Shown: piece by piece, positions 45,369-54,599 of the stretch
Position numbering within the stretch: the first letter of the stretch is position 1
Layout of the letters: every line of letters begins with the position of its first letter
Origin: Pseudomonas sp. dw_612
Lineage (GTDB): Bacteria; Pseudomonadota; Gammaproteobacteria; Pseudomonadales; Pseudomonadaceae
Length of the DNA stretch: 64,000 nt
NCBI RefSeq assembly: GCF_018449725.1
Contig: NZ_JAAVVC010000007.1
Span: 186,001-250,000, forward strand
Direction of reading: 5' to 3'
Made by a program: the position numbers and the translations under genes
Notes under the pieces: model-generated
Database searches by the model: none
Seen by the model: only the letters and a program-made list of their open reading frames with translations
Told to the model about the DNA's origin: nothing

Positions 45369-48300
45369 TTACGCCAGACCACTCAGGGCGTTTTCCGCCG
45401 AAATCGGCAAGGCGTTGAACCGGTTGGCGCGCAGTTCGGTGATGGCATAAATGGCGCGGGCCGTGCGGCCATTGCCATCGACAAAACTGTGGTAACCGAG
45501 GAATGCACCGAGCACCTGTTTGCCGAAATATTCGTGGGTCGGGTCAAGGGTGGCCAGGTGTTTTTCCAGCATCGCCGCGCCCGACACATTGGACGGGTAG
45601 CGCGCCTGGGCGGTGGGGCTGCGCAAGGCGTTGCCCGCCTCGGGTACAAGGCGTCGATGCAGCGCCTGGTAAACCGCCGGGTCCGTCAGGGATTGGCCGT
45701 TGCGGCTGTACTCGCGTAGCAATGCACTGATGGTGTCCGCTTCGTTTCGCGAACTTGACGCTTTGAGTATCCACGCCGTGGCTCGCTCGGTGTTATCGGT
45801 CAACCCGTTCGGGTTAAATGACACATCGTCGAGGATGCCGCCGTAAGGCGCCTTGCCAAGGTCCGACGTTCTTACGATGGCCTGGTGTTGATTCATCGCC
45901 ACCAGGTTTTTGTATTCCACTTTCAGGGTGTCGTTGAAGATCTCCGGCAATACCGTGGAATCCTTGAACTGATGAAGGTTGGCCAGCGAGTACTTTTGCC
46001 CTTGCTGGCGTATCAGCGAATCCACTACGTCCGTGTCCAGCACCTTCGCCAGCGATCGGGCATCGTCAGACTGGCGTGCGATGTCGGTCAGTGCGTTTTC
46101 CAACAGGTGCTGAAGTTCTTGTTCGGGAACCTGCTTGAGCAACCTGGCGCCATTGGCGTGCAGGTGGTTGAGTACCTGTTCGGCGGTTTCAAGGCTGTCA
46201 CTTTTAAACAGCGCCCGGGCGTGGGCCACGGTGTCCAGTCCCATGCGGATCTCAGAGGCCGCGCCGGAGTGGTTGATCGCCCGGATTAGATCGTAGGCGT
46301 TGCTCCCGGTCAGATGCCGCAGCTGTGCCCGGGCCGTTCGGGTGGAGGACGAGGCGAGGAGGCCCACTTTCAACGCGCCTTTGCCAATCAACTTCGCGCC
46401 GCCCTTGAGCAGTTGCGGGATCCCGTCCAAAGGGTTGAACAAACCGACGACGGCCCGGGCACTGACCCGGGAGGCAGACAACAGTTTCGTGACGACGGTC
46501 GAGGCTTTGCTGCTGGCGGCGAGGATTTTCCCGGGCACGATCGCAAAGGCCAGTGCCAGCGCCGCAGCATCCATGACACACCCCAAAATGGCGTTTTGTT
46601 GGCGAGTGGGATTGCCCGAAGACATTTCTTCAACGCATTCCTTGAATGGAATAATCATATTGAGCAGCGTATTGAAGATCGCATCGGACTTCTCGATCGC
46701 GCGTTCCCGTTCGGTCTGGTCGAGGCCCATCTGCTGCAATTCGTCAGCCGTGAAATACGGGTTTTTTTCGGCAATAAGCTTGCCGAGTGCTTCTTTGCGC
46801 GACGAGCGAAAGAACAGGTTTGGAGAACCGGCGTCTGCAGTGTCCGGCGATGCCTGGTACTCGCCGATTTTTCGGATAAAAAACCTGGACCGGACAGTGT
46901 TGCGTGGTGTCTGGTTTTGTAAGTAAGCCCGGACATCCAGAGGGGCATCATCAAACGTGTTCCGGTCGGAAAACTTTACCTTGCCGTCATTGCCGTCCGG
47001 CGTCATCAAAGAACGGAACACGGACTCAAGTTCAGGATTTAACGTGCACTCCATTCGTAATGGAAACAACTCAAAGCAATGCACCTGCGCATTCATGTGC
47101 ACACAAAGAACCACACCATAACGCCCGGTTTCTCCCGGAACAGGCGTCAATGGGCGAACGATGCCGCCTGGCGCCGGCAAGTTCGGAAAACGCGTGGTTT
47201 TATATTCCTCGATGCAATAAATACCGACTGCGCCGTATTCAATAAAGGGTGCTTGATCGCGCGGTAATTGGGATAGTGCCACTTCAATGCTGCTGGCCAG
47301 CGCCTGTGTGATTGCGCTGTGATGCGCATTGATCGCCTCTTCATATAAGTTGGCAACCGGATACAACTCGGTCAATTCAGGAAATGACTGATAAATACTG
47401 AGTCCTTTGACGCGATCCCAATCCTGGCTGTGAAGTTCATCGCCCATATAAAGATCGAGCACCGACACCTTGCGCCCGACACCACCGCCGCTGCCTCGGT
47501 GTTTGACCAACAGTTCATCAGGGTCGCAGTGGGGGGCCGTGGATTTCAACTCTTTCAGCGCGAGCGGTCTGCGATGGGGCAATGCTCTGCCGAGGCTCGC
47601 AGCGGCGTTCTGCAGCTTATCGAGTTGCTGTGTGTATTCCGTGGTGGCCAGGGTGATCGCTTGTTGGCTCAGGTTGCCTTCTGCATCCCGGAAAATGAGC
47701 TCGTTCATCAGCGCCCAGGTGACGATCGGGTCCAGCGCGTGGGACGCCTGCAGCTCAGCCAGTTGTGGGGTCGCCTGACAAGACTGGCTCAGTCCGAGCA
47801 GGTGCTCGTGAGTCATCAGGCGCGAAACACCGGGGATCAGCGTTTCGGCAAACTGTGCGGCCTGAGTCGCCACCACCCACGCGGGTGTGCCCATGCGCAG
47901 CTCGGCAGGCCAGCCAGCAAACAGGTATTGCGGCGCCATACCGCCCAGCACCAATTCCGCAATGAGCGGGGCGAACAGTTGATCAAGCTTGAGGTGATCG
48001 ACCAGATGCTGTTCCAGACGCGCGCGAACACTGGCCGGGTGCAACAGGAAGTTATCGGTGGAATAGAGATTGAAGCCGGCGAATGCCGTGTTCGCGGTGT
48101 CTGCGGCGGGATCAAGATCAAGCAGCAGCGCAGCGATCAGCAACTGCTCGACAAACACCTCAGACGGCGTCGCCTGGGCCGGCTCGGTGAACCAGCCCAA
48201 GGCGTCGATGTAGGCTTGCCCTTGGCGCGTGGACCAGACGGCGATGTCGATCAATCGTTGTAAGCGATAGCCCTGGCTGGTGGGCAGGCGATCTGCCGAG

Positions 48301-49064
48301 GTGCTTTCCAGCCGCAGATGACCGCCAAAATGCTCCGCCAGAGAGATTTCACCTCCGGTTAAATCCTCGGTGACCCGGCGAATGATGGCGCGATTATGCT
48401 CGGTGAGTGCGAAAGGCGAATCCTTCGGGGCGTCCAGTAGTTGCCAATAGTTGGCAAGCCGAGGGGCTTCGGGAAGGTTGGTGTAGTGGAGCAGGTCAAT
48501 CAGTCCTTTGGCGTCCTCTTCGCGGGCTGGCAGCGCAAAACCCTGGAAGTTGAGCCATTGGCCCACGCAGATCCACTCGCTGGAGCTGATGAAACCTCCG
48601 GTCAGCGCAGCCATGTTGGCCAGCAGTTTCAAGTCCTCGGCCAGTGCAGGAATGCCTTCCACGTGAACAGTGATGTCGACACGGGTGAAGTAGGCGGTGG
48701 TCGTGACAGGTGTTGGACTGTCCGGACGCTCGACGGAGCTCAGATTTTTCCAGACATGATAGAAACGGCCATTTTTATCGACTTGATATTCCCCATGCCT
48801 GGGCAGGGAACGCTCGCGTCGCCGTTTTACAAATTCAGGATGCCGGGTCAGTCTGGAAAGACAAACACTCCCCGGACGGTGGAGTTGATCAAAGTTGGAG
48901 CCCGTTACTGTCTTGGCCGCCAGGCGATCCAAAGACCATTTCAGGGTGTCTTGAACATAGTTATCCGTTAAGAAATTCCCCAATGCCAGGGTCATTGCTT
49001 GTTTTTGAAGTTCGTTGCAGGAAGTGGCTGGAAAATTATTCGGGTTGTGCATGTGAAGTTCCAT
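45369..49064 (-). CDS. Large Fic-domain protein, probable toxin
   Basis: 1231-residue protein. The C-terminus holds a canonical Fic motif HSFVDGNGRTAR (His1192 to Arg1203), with catalytic His, the metal-binding Asp and anion-hole Gly-Asn-Gly-Arg all intact. A likely flap strand lies upstream (ALRSPTAQARYPSN). Fic enzymes usually transfer AMP, and some other phosphate groups, to target proteins. Residues 1-1050 match no family I can name with certainty; they resemble large Pseudomonas toxin-like proteins, with a hydrophobic stretch at about 824-845 (AILGCVMDAAALALAFAIVPG) and a second at about 880-915. No signal peptide, PAAR or MIX motif was seen, and I found no [S/T]xxxE[G/N] inhibitory helix or adjacent antitoxin gene. 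The start may be 49064 or the ATG at 49052. Parts of the gene (46640-47250) are less GC-rich than neighbours, suggesting transfer. Confidence 0.85.
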   Translation of the reverse strand: MELHMHNPNNFPATSCNELQKQAMTLALGNFLTDNYVQDTLKWSLDRLAAKTVTGSNFDQLHRPGSVCLSRLTRHPEFVKRRRERSLPRHGEYQVDKNGRFYHVWKNLSSVERPDSPTPVTTTAYFTRVDITVHVEGIPALAEDLKLLANMAALTGGFISSSEWICVGQWLNFQGFALPAREEDAKGLIDLLHYTNLPEAPRLANYWQLLDAPKDSPFALTEHNRAIIRRVTEDLTGGEISLAEHFGGHLRLESTSADRLPTSQGYRLQRLIDIAVWSTRQGQAYIDALGWFTEPAQATPSEVFVEQLLIAALLLDLDPAADTANTAFAGFNLYSTDNFLLHPASVRARLEQHLVDHLKLDQLFAPLIAELVLGGMAPQYLFAGWPAELRMGTPAWVVATQAAQFAETLIPGVSRLMTHEHLLGLSQSCQATPQLAELQASHALDPIVTWALMNELIFRDAEGNLSQQAITLATTEYTQQLDKLQNAAASLGRALPHRRPLALKELKSTAPHCDPDELLVKHRGSGGGVGRKVSVLDLYMGDELHSQDWDRVKGLSIYQSFPELTELYPVANLYEEAINAHHSAITQALASSIEVALSQLPRDQAPFIEYGAVGIYCIEEYKTTRFPNLPAPGGIVRPLTPVPGETGRYGVVLCVHMNAQVHCFELFPLRMECTLNPELESVFRSLMTPDGNDGKVKFSDRNTFDDAPLDVRAYLQNQTPRNTVRSRFFIRKIGEYQASPDTADAGSPNLFFRSSRKEALGKLIAEKNPYFTADELQQMGLDQTERERAIEKSDAIFNTLLNMIIPFKECVEEMSSGNPTRQQNAILGCVMDAAALALAFAIVPGKILAASSKASTVVTKLLSASRVSARAVVGLFNPLDGIPQLLKGGAKLIGKGALKVGLLASSSTRTARAQLRHLTGSNAYDLIRAINHSGAASEIRMGLDTVAHARALFKSDSLETAEQVLNHLHANGARLLKQVPEQELQHLLENALTDIARQSDDARSLAKVLDTDVVDSLIRQQGQKYSLANLHQFKDSTVLPEIFNDTLKVEYKNLVAMNQHQAIVRTSDLGKAPYGGILDDVSFNPNGLTDNTERATAWILKASSSRNEADTISALLREYSRNGQSLTDPAVYQALHRRLVPEAGNALRSPTAQARYPSNVSGAAMLEKHLATLDPTHEYFGKQVLGAFLGYHSFVDGNGRTARAIYAITELRANRFNALPISAENALSGLA

Positions 49065-49289
49065 CTTCGGTTGCTTGTCGTGTGAGTTTTAATGTTGATG
49101 ATCAGTCAGTTTTTCCGAGCTCTGAAGAGTAATTGGATATGCACGGCATTGGCATGATTGCTCTATGTCTGCATGTTTAATGCTGTGTGAAATATCGCTG
49201 CAACACTGTTCAAAAGGTCGCGACAGAGAAGTTCGCTTGAGGTGTTTCCGGATGTATTAAGTTTTGAGGCATTAACCCAAGTTATTACG

Positions 49290-50123
49290 TTAACCGCGGT
49301 ATTGCCCCGGCGTCGCCGCCAAATGCTGTTTAAACGCCCGTTGAAAGTGCGCCTGATCGGCAAACCCGGCTTCCAGCGCCACATCGGCGATCAACTGGCC
49401 ACTGCGCAAGCGCTCCCGGGCAAACTGGATGCGCCGGTTGACCAGAAACGCATGGGGTGTCATGCCGAAATGCTGTTTGAACGCACGGATCAGGTAGGAC
49501 GGCGACAATTGCGCCGCTGCGCAAATGTCTTCCAGTTTGAGCATTTGCGTGCAGTGGTCGCGGATGTAGTCGGCGGCCCGTTCCAGTTTGAAATTGGGCT
49601 CGCGTAGCGGCGGATCGCCGGGGTTGAGGCGTTGTTGCACATCGGTGAAAAACTCCACCGCCGCGCTGTGTTTGCGCAGCACATCGTGCTGAGCGTCGAT
49701 CAACACCGCGTACAAATCCTTCAGGCCGGCAAACAGGCTGGCGTCGCGCAGATGGGTGATGGAAAACCGCCGGAACGCCTGGTCTTGGCTGAACCCCAGT
49801 TGATGCTGCAAGTCCGTCAGCCACGGCGTCTCGACGTAGAGCATCAGGTACGACCAGGGTTGGTCGTCGATGGGGTTGCAGGCGTGGACATCGCCGGGAT
49901 TCATCAGCACCACCGTGCCGGCGCTCACCTCGAATGCCGATTGCTCGTGAACATATGTGCTGCACCCGGCGGTGATCGCGCCGATGGAAAAGTGCGCGTG
50001 GGAATGTCGGGCGTAGCAGACCTCACGCCCATCGGCGATGGCCCGGGCCTCGATGAAGGGCAGGGCGTCGTCGCGCCAGAAGCGCGGGGCTTTGTCGGCA
50101 TCTTTGGCTGCGGCGTGTTTCAT
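49290..50123 (-). CDS. AraC-family transcriptional regulator
   Basis: Regulator of 277 aa. The N-terminal cupin ligand domain contains RHSHAHFSIGAITAG and GTVVLMNPGDVHACNP. The C-terminal pair of helix-turn-helix motifs reads LEDICAAAQLSPSYLIRAFKQHFG and IADVALEAGFADQAHFQRAFKQH. ATG at 50123. This type commonly controls a neighbouring LysE-type exporter (family knowledge); here the Fic gene lies between it and the exporter at 44771. Confidence 0.9.
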   Translation of the reverse strand: MKHAAAKDADKAPRFWRDDALPFIEARAIADGREVCYARHSHAHFSIGAITAGCSTYVHEQSAFEVSAGTVVLMNPGDVHACNPIDDQPWSYLMLYVETPWLTDLQHQLGFSQDQAFRRFSITHLRDASLFAGLKDLYAVLIDAQHDVLRKHSAAVEFFTDVQQRLNPGDPPLREPNFKLERAADYIRDHCTQMLKLEDICAAAQLSPSYLIRAFKQHFGMTPHAFLVNRRIQFARERLRSGQLIADVALEAGFADQAHFQRAFKQHLAATPGQYRG

Positions 50124-50157
50124 CGTCGGCGTCCTGGCAGGTCAGCGCACGAGTGTA

Positions 50158-50655
50158 TTAGCTCTCGCCGTGAAAGGCGCGTTGCAGTTCGGCGATGTCG
50201 AGTTTTTTCATTTGCATCATCGCTTGCATGGCCCGTTGGGATTTGACCGTGTCGGTGTCCTTGAGCATTTCCATCAAAGCCACCGGCACGATCTGCCACG
50301 ACATCCCGAACTTGTCCTTCACCCAACCACATTGCTCGGCCTCGGGCACGGCGGATAACGCGCCCCAGAAATGGTCAACTTCATCTTGCGTGTAGCAATT
50401 GACCTGGAACGACACTGCTTCGTTGAACGTGAACACCGGGCCGCCATTGAGTCCCGTGAAGCTCTGGCCGTCGAGTTCGAAACTCACGGTCAACACCGAG
50501 CCTTCCGGGCGGCCATGAAACTCGAAACCGGCCTTGCCGTAGTGGGTGATGGCGGTGATTTTCGAGTGATCGAAGATCGAACAATAGAATTTGGCAGCGT
50601 CTTCGGCCTGATCGTCGAACCACAGGCAGGGTGTGAGTTTTTGCACGCGGTGCAT
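50158..50655 (-). CDS. VOC-superfamily protein, PhnB-like
   Basis: Protein of 165 aa with the PhnB/3-demethylubiquinone methyltransferase-like glyoxalase fold: KLTPCLWFDDQAEDAAKFYCSIF at the start, FTGLNGGPVFTFNEAVSF in the middle and GWVKDKFGMSWQIVP near the end. No methyltransferase motif exists; the older family name is misleading. Function unknown. It starts at 50655 with GGAGAACCGCC upstream. Confidence 0.87.
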   Translation of the reverse strand: MHRVQKLTPCLWFDDQAEDAAKFYCSIFDHSKITAITHYGKAGFEFHGRPEGSVLTVSFELDGQSFTGLNGGPVFTFNEAVSFQVNCYTQDEVDHFWGALSAVPEAEQCGWVKDKFGMSWQIVPVALMEMLKDTDTVKSQRAMQAMMQMKKLDIAELQRAFHGES

Positions 50656-50804
50656 GGCGGTTCTCCTCTACGGGTTAATCACGCTGGATTATCAGCGTAG
50701 TCAGTCTGTAGTCGATTGGCGGTGCCGTAGATCGACAAGTCGCAGCCCCTACCGTTTGTCGCTAGACTGGCCGCCCCGATTTTGCCGCAAGGACGCTTAG
50801 CATC

Positions 50805-52163
50805 ATGGTTGCCCCTCGTTTATTGGCTGTTGCCTGCCTGCTCGCCAGTGCTGGCGTGAAGGCCGAACCGTTGACGTTCCACCTCACTGATCCGGCGCAG
50901 AAATACGCGATTGAGGTGGTGTTCCCGCAGCCTCCTGCACAAAGCTACGAAGGCGCGCCCGCGCAGATCACTTTGCGCGACAAAACCAGCGGCCAGGTGC
51001 TGCAACGCATTGATTCACCCGAGGCGTTTGCCGTGTACAAACCGGACAGCCGAATGATTGAGATCAATCAGGCCCCGCTCTATGGCGAACAGAGCTTGCT
51101 GTTTTTCGATGACTTCAATTTCGACGGACAACAGGACTTGGCTGTGCGCAACGGCAGCGAAGGTGGCTATGACGGGCCTTCCTATGACATTTACCTGTCC
51201 GATCCAGCGAGCCCGACTCTGGTCTTTAGCCCGGCTTACGCCTACCTGACCCGCGATCAGCAATTGGGCATGTTCCGCGTTGATCCGGTCGCCAAACGCT
51301 TGCACACCGGCTCGAAAAGCGGCTGTTGCTGGCATCAGTACGCGACTTGGCAGATCGAGAATAATGAACCGGTCATGGTCGCGGAAAAGATCGAAGCGAT
51401 GCAGATGCCGACGCAAGCCAATCCCTACATGCCAGCGGGCTACCTGGACGTCACTGAACGCGAGCTCAAGGACGGCCAGTGGATCGAACACCAGACACTG
51501 GCGGGGCCCTACGCCGAGCCGCCATTGACGTTTCGCGGCACCCTTAACGACAAAATCGCGTTCGAGCTCTGGTGGCAAATCCAGGGCGAGGTGTACATCG
51601 GTGAAGTGCGTTACGGAAAAAGCGGCAGCGGCAAACCGATCCGGCTGGTCGGAGACTCCGTCTATGGTCGCGGTGTGTTGCTGCATGAATTGGACGATGA
51701 CGGGCAGATCACCGGCGACTGGTCCCTGAAAGACGAACCGGACGAACAGGGTAACTACACAGGCACCTGGCGCAGCGCCAAGCGCGAGTTCAACGCCAAA
51801 ATGCGTCTCGCCGAATTCAAGATTGCGCCGCAGAAACTTGAAGGGGTGGCCAACAATCAGCGTGAAGGTGAGTACAGGGTGACCAATTTCGAAGAGAAAC
51901 GAATCAGCGAGCTCTCGGTGAAAATACTGCCGAGAATCGATAATGGACCGGAGACTGCCGATATCACCCTCGACTACTCCCAGCTCAAGGACCCGCCGAG
52001 CGAAATCCATTATCAGTCGACGTTGCAGGCGGGCAATCTGGCCATCGTGCTGGACGCCCAGGGTGGGCCAGTGTTTCGTTTGCAGTTGCTCAACGGCGCG
52101 GCGGTCGTGACGGGTTACGGTGAGTACCGGAAATACGGCGGCAACTACGTAAAAATCCGCTGA
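50805..52163 (+). CDS. Exported protein of unknown function (XAC2610-like repeat)
   Basis: Periplasmic protein of 452 aa. The signal peptide MVAPRLLAVACLLASAGVKA ends near residue 20. Residues about 85-160 hold an FFDDFNFDGQQDLAVRNG stretch, an FG-GAP/EF-like DxNxDGxxD calcium-loop pattern seen in XAC2610-type proteins. The remainder is beta-rich with no named domain. It ends 9 bp before the convergent TonB receptor stop. Function unknown. Confidence 0.8.
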   Translation: MVAPRLLAVACLLASAGVKAEPLTFHLTDPAQKYAIEVVFPQPPAQSYEGAPAQITLRDKTSGQVLQRIDSPEAFAVYKPDSRMIEINQAPLYGEQSLLFFDDFNFDGQQDLAVRNGSEGGYDGPSYDIYLSDPASPTLVFSPAYAYLTRDQQLGMFRVDPVAKRLHTGSKSGCCWHQYATWQIENNEPVMVAEKIEAMQMPTQANPYMPAGYLDVTERELKDGQWIEHQTLAGPYAEPPLTFRGTLNDKIAFELWWQIQGEVYIGEVRYGKSGSGKPIRLVGDSVYGRGVLLHELDDDGQITGDWSLKDEPDEQGNYTGTWRSAKREFNAKMRLAEFKIAPQKLEGVANNQREGEYRVTNFEEKRISELSVKILPRIDNGPETADITLDYSQLKDPPSEIHYQSTLQAGNLAIVLDAQGGPVFRLQLLNGAAVVTGYGEYRKYGGNYVKIR

Positions 52164-52172
52164 GGCGCAGCC

Positions 52173-54599
52173 CTAGAACTCCCACTTCGTGCTGAGCTGC
52201 AAACTCCGCGGCTCCCCATAAAACCCGGTGCCGAAATTCCCGAGCCCGGTGTAATAGGTCTTGTCGAACAGGTTCTTCACATTGAGCATCGCACTCAGAT
52301 GCTCGTTGAAACGATAGCGCCCCATCACGTCCACCAGGTAATAACTGTCCTGGGTGATGCGCGTGTACTGGCCGCCATCGTTGGGATTCGGCCGGAACAC
52401 ATTGCCGAAAAACGCACTCTGCCAATTCACCCCGCCACCGACCGTGAGCTTTTCCCAAACCCCGGGCAGTCGATACGTACTGAACACCCGCACCACTTGC
52501 GCCGGCGCCGTGGTTTGCAGCACGGAGCCATAGACGTAATCGCCCTTGGCATCGCGTGTGTGGTTGTAGGTGTAACCGGCCGAGAGTTTCCAGCCGTCCA
52601 TCACTTCGCCGGCCAGTTCCACTTCGAAACCTTGGGTGGTCGCGCCTTGAATAGGGCGGTAGATCGACTCGGTATCGACGCCGCTGACGTACTCGGCGAG
52701 GTTGTCCTGTTCGATGCGGAACACAGCAGCCCGGGCGTTCAGTCGCCCGTCGAAGTACTCAGCCTTGATGCCGGCTTCGTAGGCATCACCTTCCACTGGA
52801 TCGAGCAGTTGGCGGTTGGCGTCCTTACTCATTTGCGGCTGATAGATGTTGGTGTAACTGGTGTACACCGAATAGGTGTCGTCGAGGTCGTAGACCAGCC
52901 CGGCGTAGGGCGTGACCACGCCGCTTTGCCGGTAGCCGTCACGCACGTCCGGGGTGCTGGCGTCGAGGTAGTCGAGGTGGTCGCTGCCCTTGAAATCACT
53001 GACCCGGCCGCCGAGGATCAGCGACAGATCGTCGGTCGGCTTCAGGCGCGTGGCCAGGTAGGCGCCGGTCTGGCGCTGGACGATGTCGTCAGTGCCGATC
53101 CGGGGGATGTCCGGTTTCGGGAATTCGCCGCGCCAGTCGAAGATGCTGCCATCCAGCGGCGGGTAGACCGAGCCGTGTACCGGGATGTCCTGGCGGGTGT
53201 TCATCGACCTGAATCCGGCGATCAACTCGTGCTCGCGACCGAACAGGCTGAACGAGCCGCTGAGGTTGACGTCGAGGTTGTCCTGCACCTCATCGCCTTT
53301 GAATTTGCCCATGTACATGAACATGCCGGTACCTGTGACCGGGTCCGGATTACCGCCGCTGGCCGAGCCGAGAAAAGTGTCGTGCTGGCGGTGTTTGCGG
53401 TCGTAGCTGACTTTCAATGTCCAGTCGTTAGCCAGTTGCTGTTCGAGTGCGGCGAACAGCGTCTGGTTGTTGAAGTCGCGGCGGCTCCAGTCGGTGGCCG
53501 GGTTGAACGAGCGTGAGAAGTTCGTGCGCGAACCGTCGCTGTTGAACATCGGGAAACCGGTCCAACTGGCGCCACGGGAGCGGGTGTTTTGCTGGTCGAT
53601 GCCCAAGGTCAGAAACGTGTCAGGGGTCAGGTCGGCTTCGAGGATGCCGTAGGCGATGTCCTTGGTGTTTTGATAGTGATCGGCGTGGGCGCTGCGGTCC
53701 TGATAGACCCCGACGAAACGCCCGCGCACGTTGCCGCTGTCGGTCAGCGGGCCGGAGATATCGCCCTCGCTGCGATAGCTGTCCCAGGAACCGACGCTGC
53801 CGCTGACCGAGGCCTTGAACGCTTGGGTCGGGCGTTTGCGGATCAGGTTGACGGTGGCCGACGGATCGCCCGAACCGGTCATCAGGCCGGTGGCGCCTTT
53901 GATGATGTCGACGCGGTCGAACGTCGCCATGTCGGTGCTGGTGGTGCCGTAGTCGTAGACGCCGTCGTAGTCGGTATTGACGCCGTCGTACTGGAAATTG
54001 GTGATCGGCAGGCCACGGCTGGAAAACTCCCAACGTTCGCTGTCGTAGTTCTGCACGCTGATGCCGGGGGCGCGACGCAGGACGTCGGTGATACTGGTGC
54101 CGCCCTGATCGTCCATTTGCTGGCGGGTGATGACCGTCACCGATTGCGGGGTTTGGCGTAATGACAGCGGCAGGCCGGTGGCTGAGGAGGTTGAGCCGGT
54201 GGTGTAGGCGTGGGTGGCTTCGGTGATGGCGCCGAAGCTGAGCGCGGCGATGTTCGTGGCGTCCAGTTCAAGTGGGCCACTCGCGGTTTGCAGGACATAA
54301 CCGCCGCCGGTCTGCGGTTGCGCTTGCAGGCCGCTGCCCTGTAGCAGGCGCTGTAACGCTTGTTGTTCGGTGAAATCGCCGCTTAGGCCCGGACTGAGTT
54401 TGCCGCTGGCCAGATCGTTGTGCCCGGCGAGGAAAATCCCCGCTTGTTCGGCGAAGCGGTTGAGGGCGCTGACTAGCGAGCCGGCGGCGATTGCGTAATG
54501 ACGCTTCTGGCTGGCAGGTTGCTCACTGGCGGCGGGAGCGATGCCTGGCGCCAGACTCAACAGCCCCGCCGCCAGCGCAAAGGTCATCGGGCGAATCAC
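52173..54599 (-). CDS. TonB-dependent siderophore receptor with STN signalling domain
   Basis: Outer-membrane ferric-siderophore receptor of 808 aa. A short signal peptide is followed by an STN domain at about residues 35-90 (YAIAAGSLVSALNRFAEQAG, then LSGDFTEQQALQRLLQGSGL), which contacts the anti-sigma factor FecR. The plug (LSLRQTPQSVTVITRQQMDDQ) and barrel end in LQLSTKWEF. I chose a GTG at 54599 that overlaps the fecR stop (GTGA); an ATG lies 4 codons later. Plug and barrel are clearly paralogous to the receptor at 31567-33801. It forms a signalling unit with fecI and fecR. Confidence 0.94.
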   Translation of the reverse strand: MIRPMTFALAAGLLSLAPGIAPAASEQPASQKRHYAIAAGSLVSALNRFAEQAGIFLAGHNDLASGKLSPGLSGDFTEQQALQRLLQGSGLQAQPQTGGGYVLQTASGPLELDATNIAALSFGAITEATHAYTTGSTSSATGLPLSLRQTPQSVTVITRQQMDDQGGTSITDVLRRAPGISVQNYDSERWEFSSRGLPITNFQYDGVNTDYDGVYDYGTTSTDMATFDRVDIIKGATGLMTGSGDPSATVNLIRKRPTQAFKASVSGSVGSWDSYRSEGDISGPLTDSGNVRGRFVGVYQDRSAHADHYQNTKDIAYGILEADLTPDTFLTLGIDQQNTRSRGASWTGFPMFNSDGSRTNFSRSFNPATDWSRRDFNNQTLFAALEQQLANDWTLKVSYDRKHRQHDTFLGSASGGNPDPVTGTGMFMYMGKFKGDEVQDNLDVNLSGSFSLFGREHELIAGFRSMNTRQDIPVHGSVYPPLDGSIFDWRGEFPKPDIPRIGTDDIVQRQTGAYLATRLKPTDDLSLILGGRVSDFKGSDHLDYLDASTPDVRDGYRQSGVVTPYAGLVYDLDDTYSVYTSYTNIYQPQMSKDANRQLLDPVEGDAYEAGIKAEYFDGRLNARAAVFRIEQDNLAEYVSGVDTESIYRPIQGATTQGFEVELAGEVMDGWKLSAGYTYNHTRDAKGDYVYGSVLQTTAPAQVVRVFSTYRLPGVWEKLTVGGGVNWQSAFFGNVFRPNPNDGGQYTRITQDSYYLVDVMGRYRFNEHLSAMLNVKNLFDKTYYTGLGNFGTGFYGEPRSLQLSTKWEF

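Noticed and set aside
50158..50655. Annotation as 3-demethylubiquinone-9 3-methyltransferase
   Set aside because: The protein has a VOC/PhnB fold and no SAM-binding motif; the old family name is not a function.
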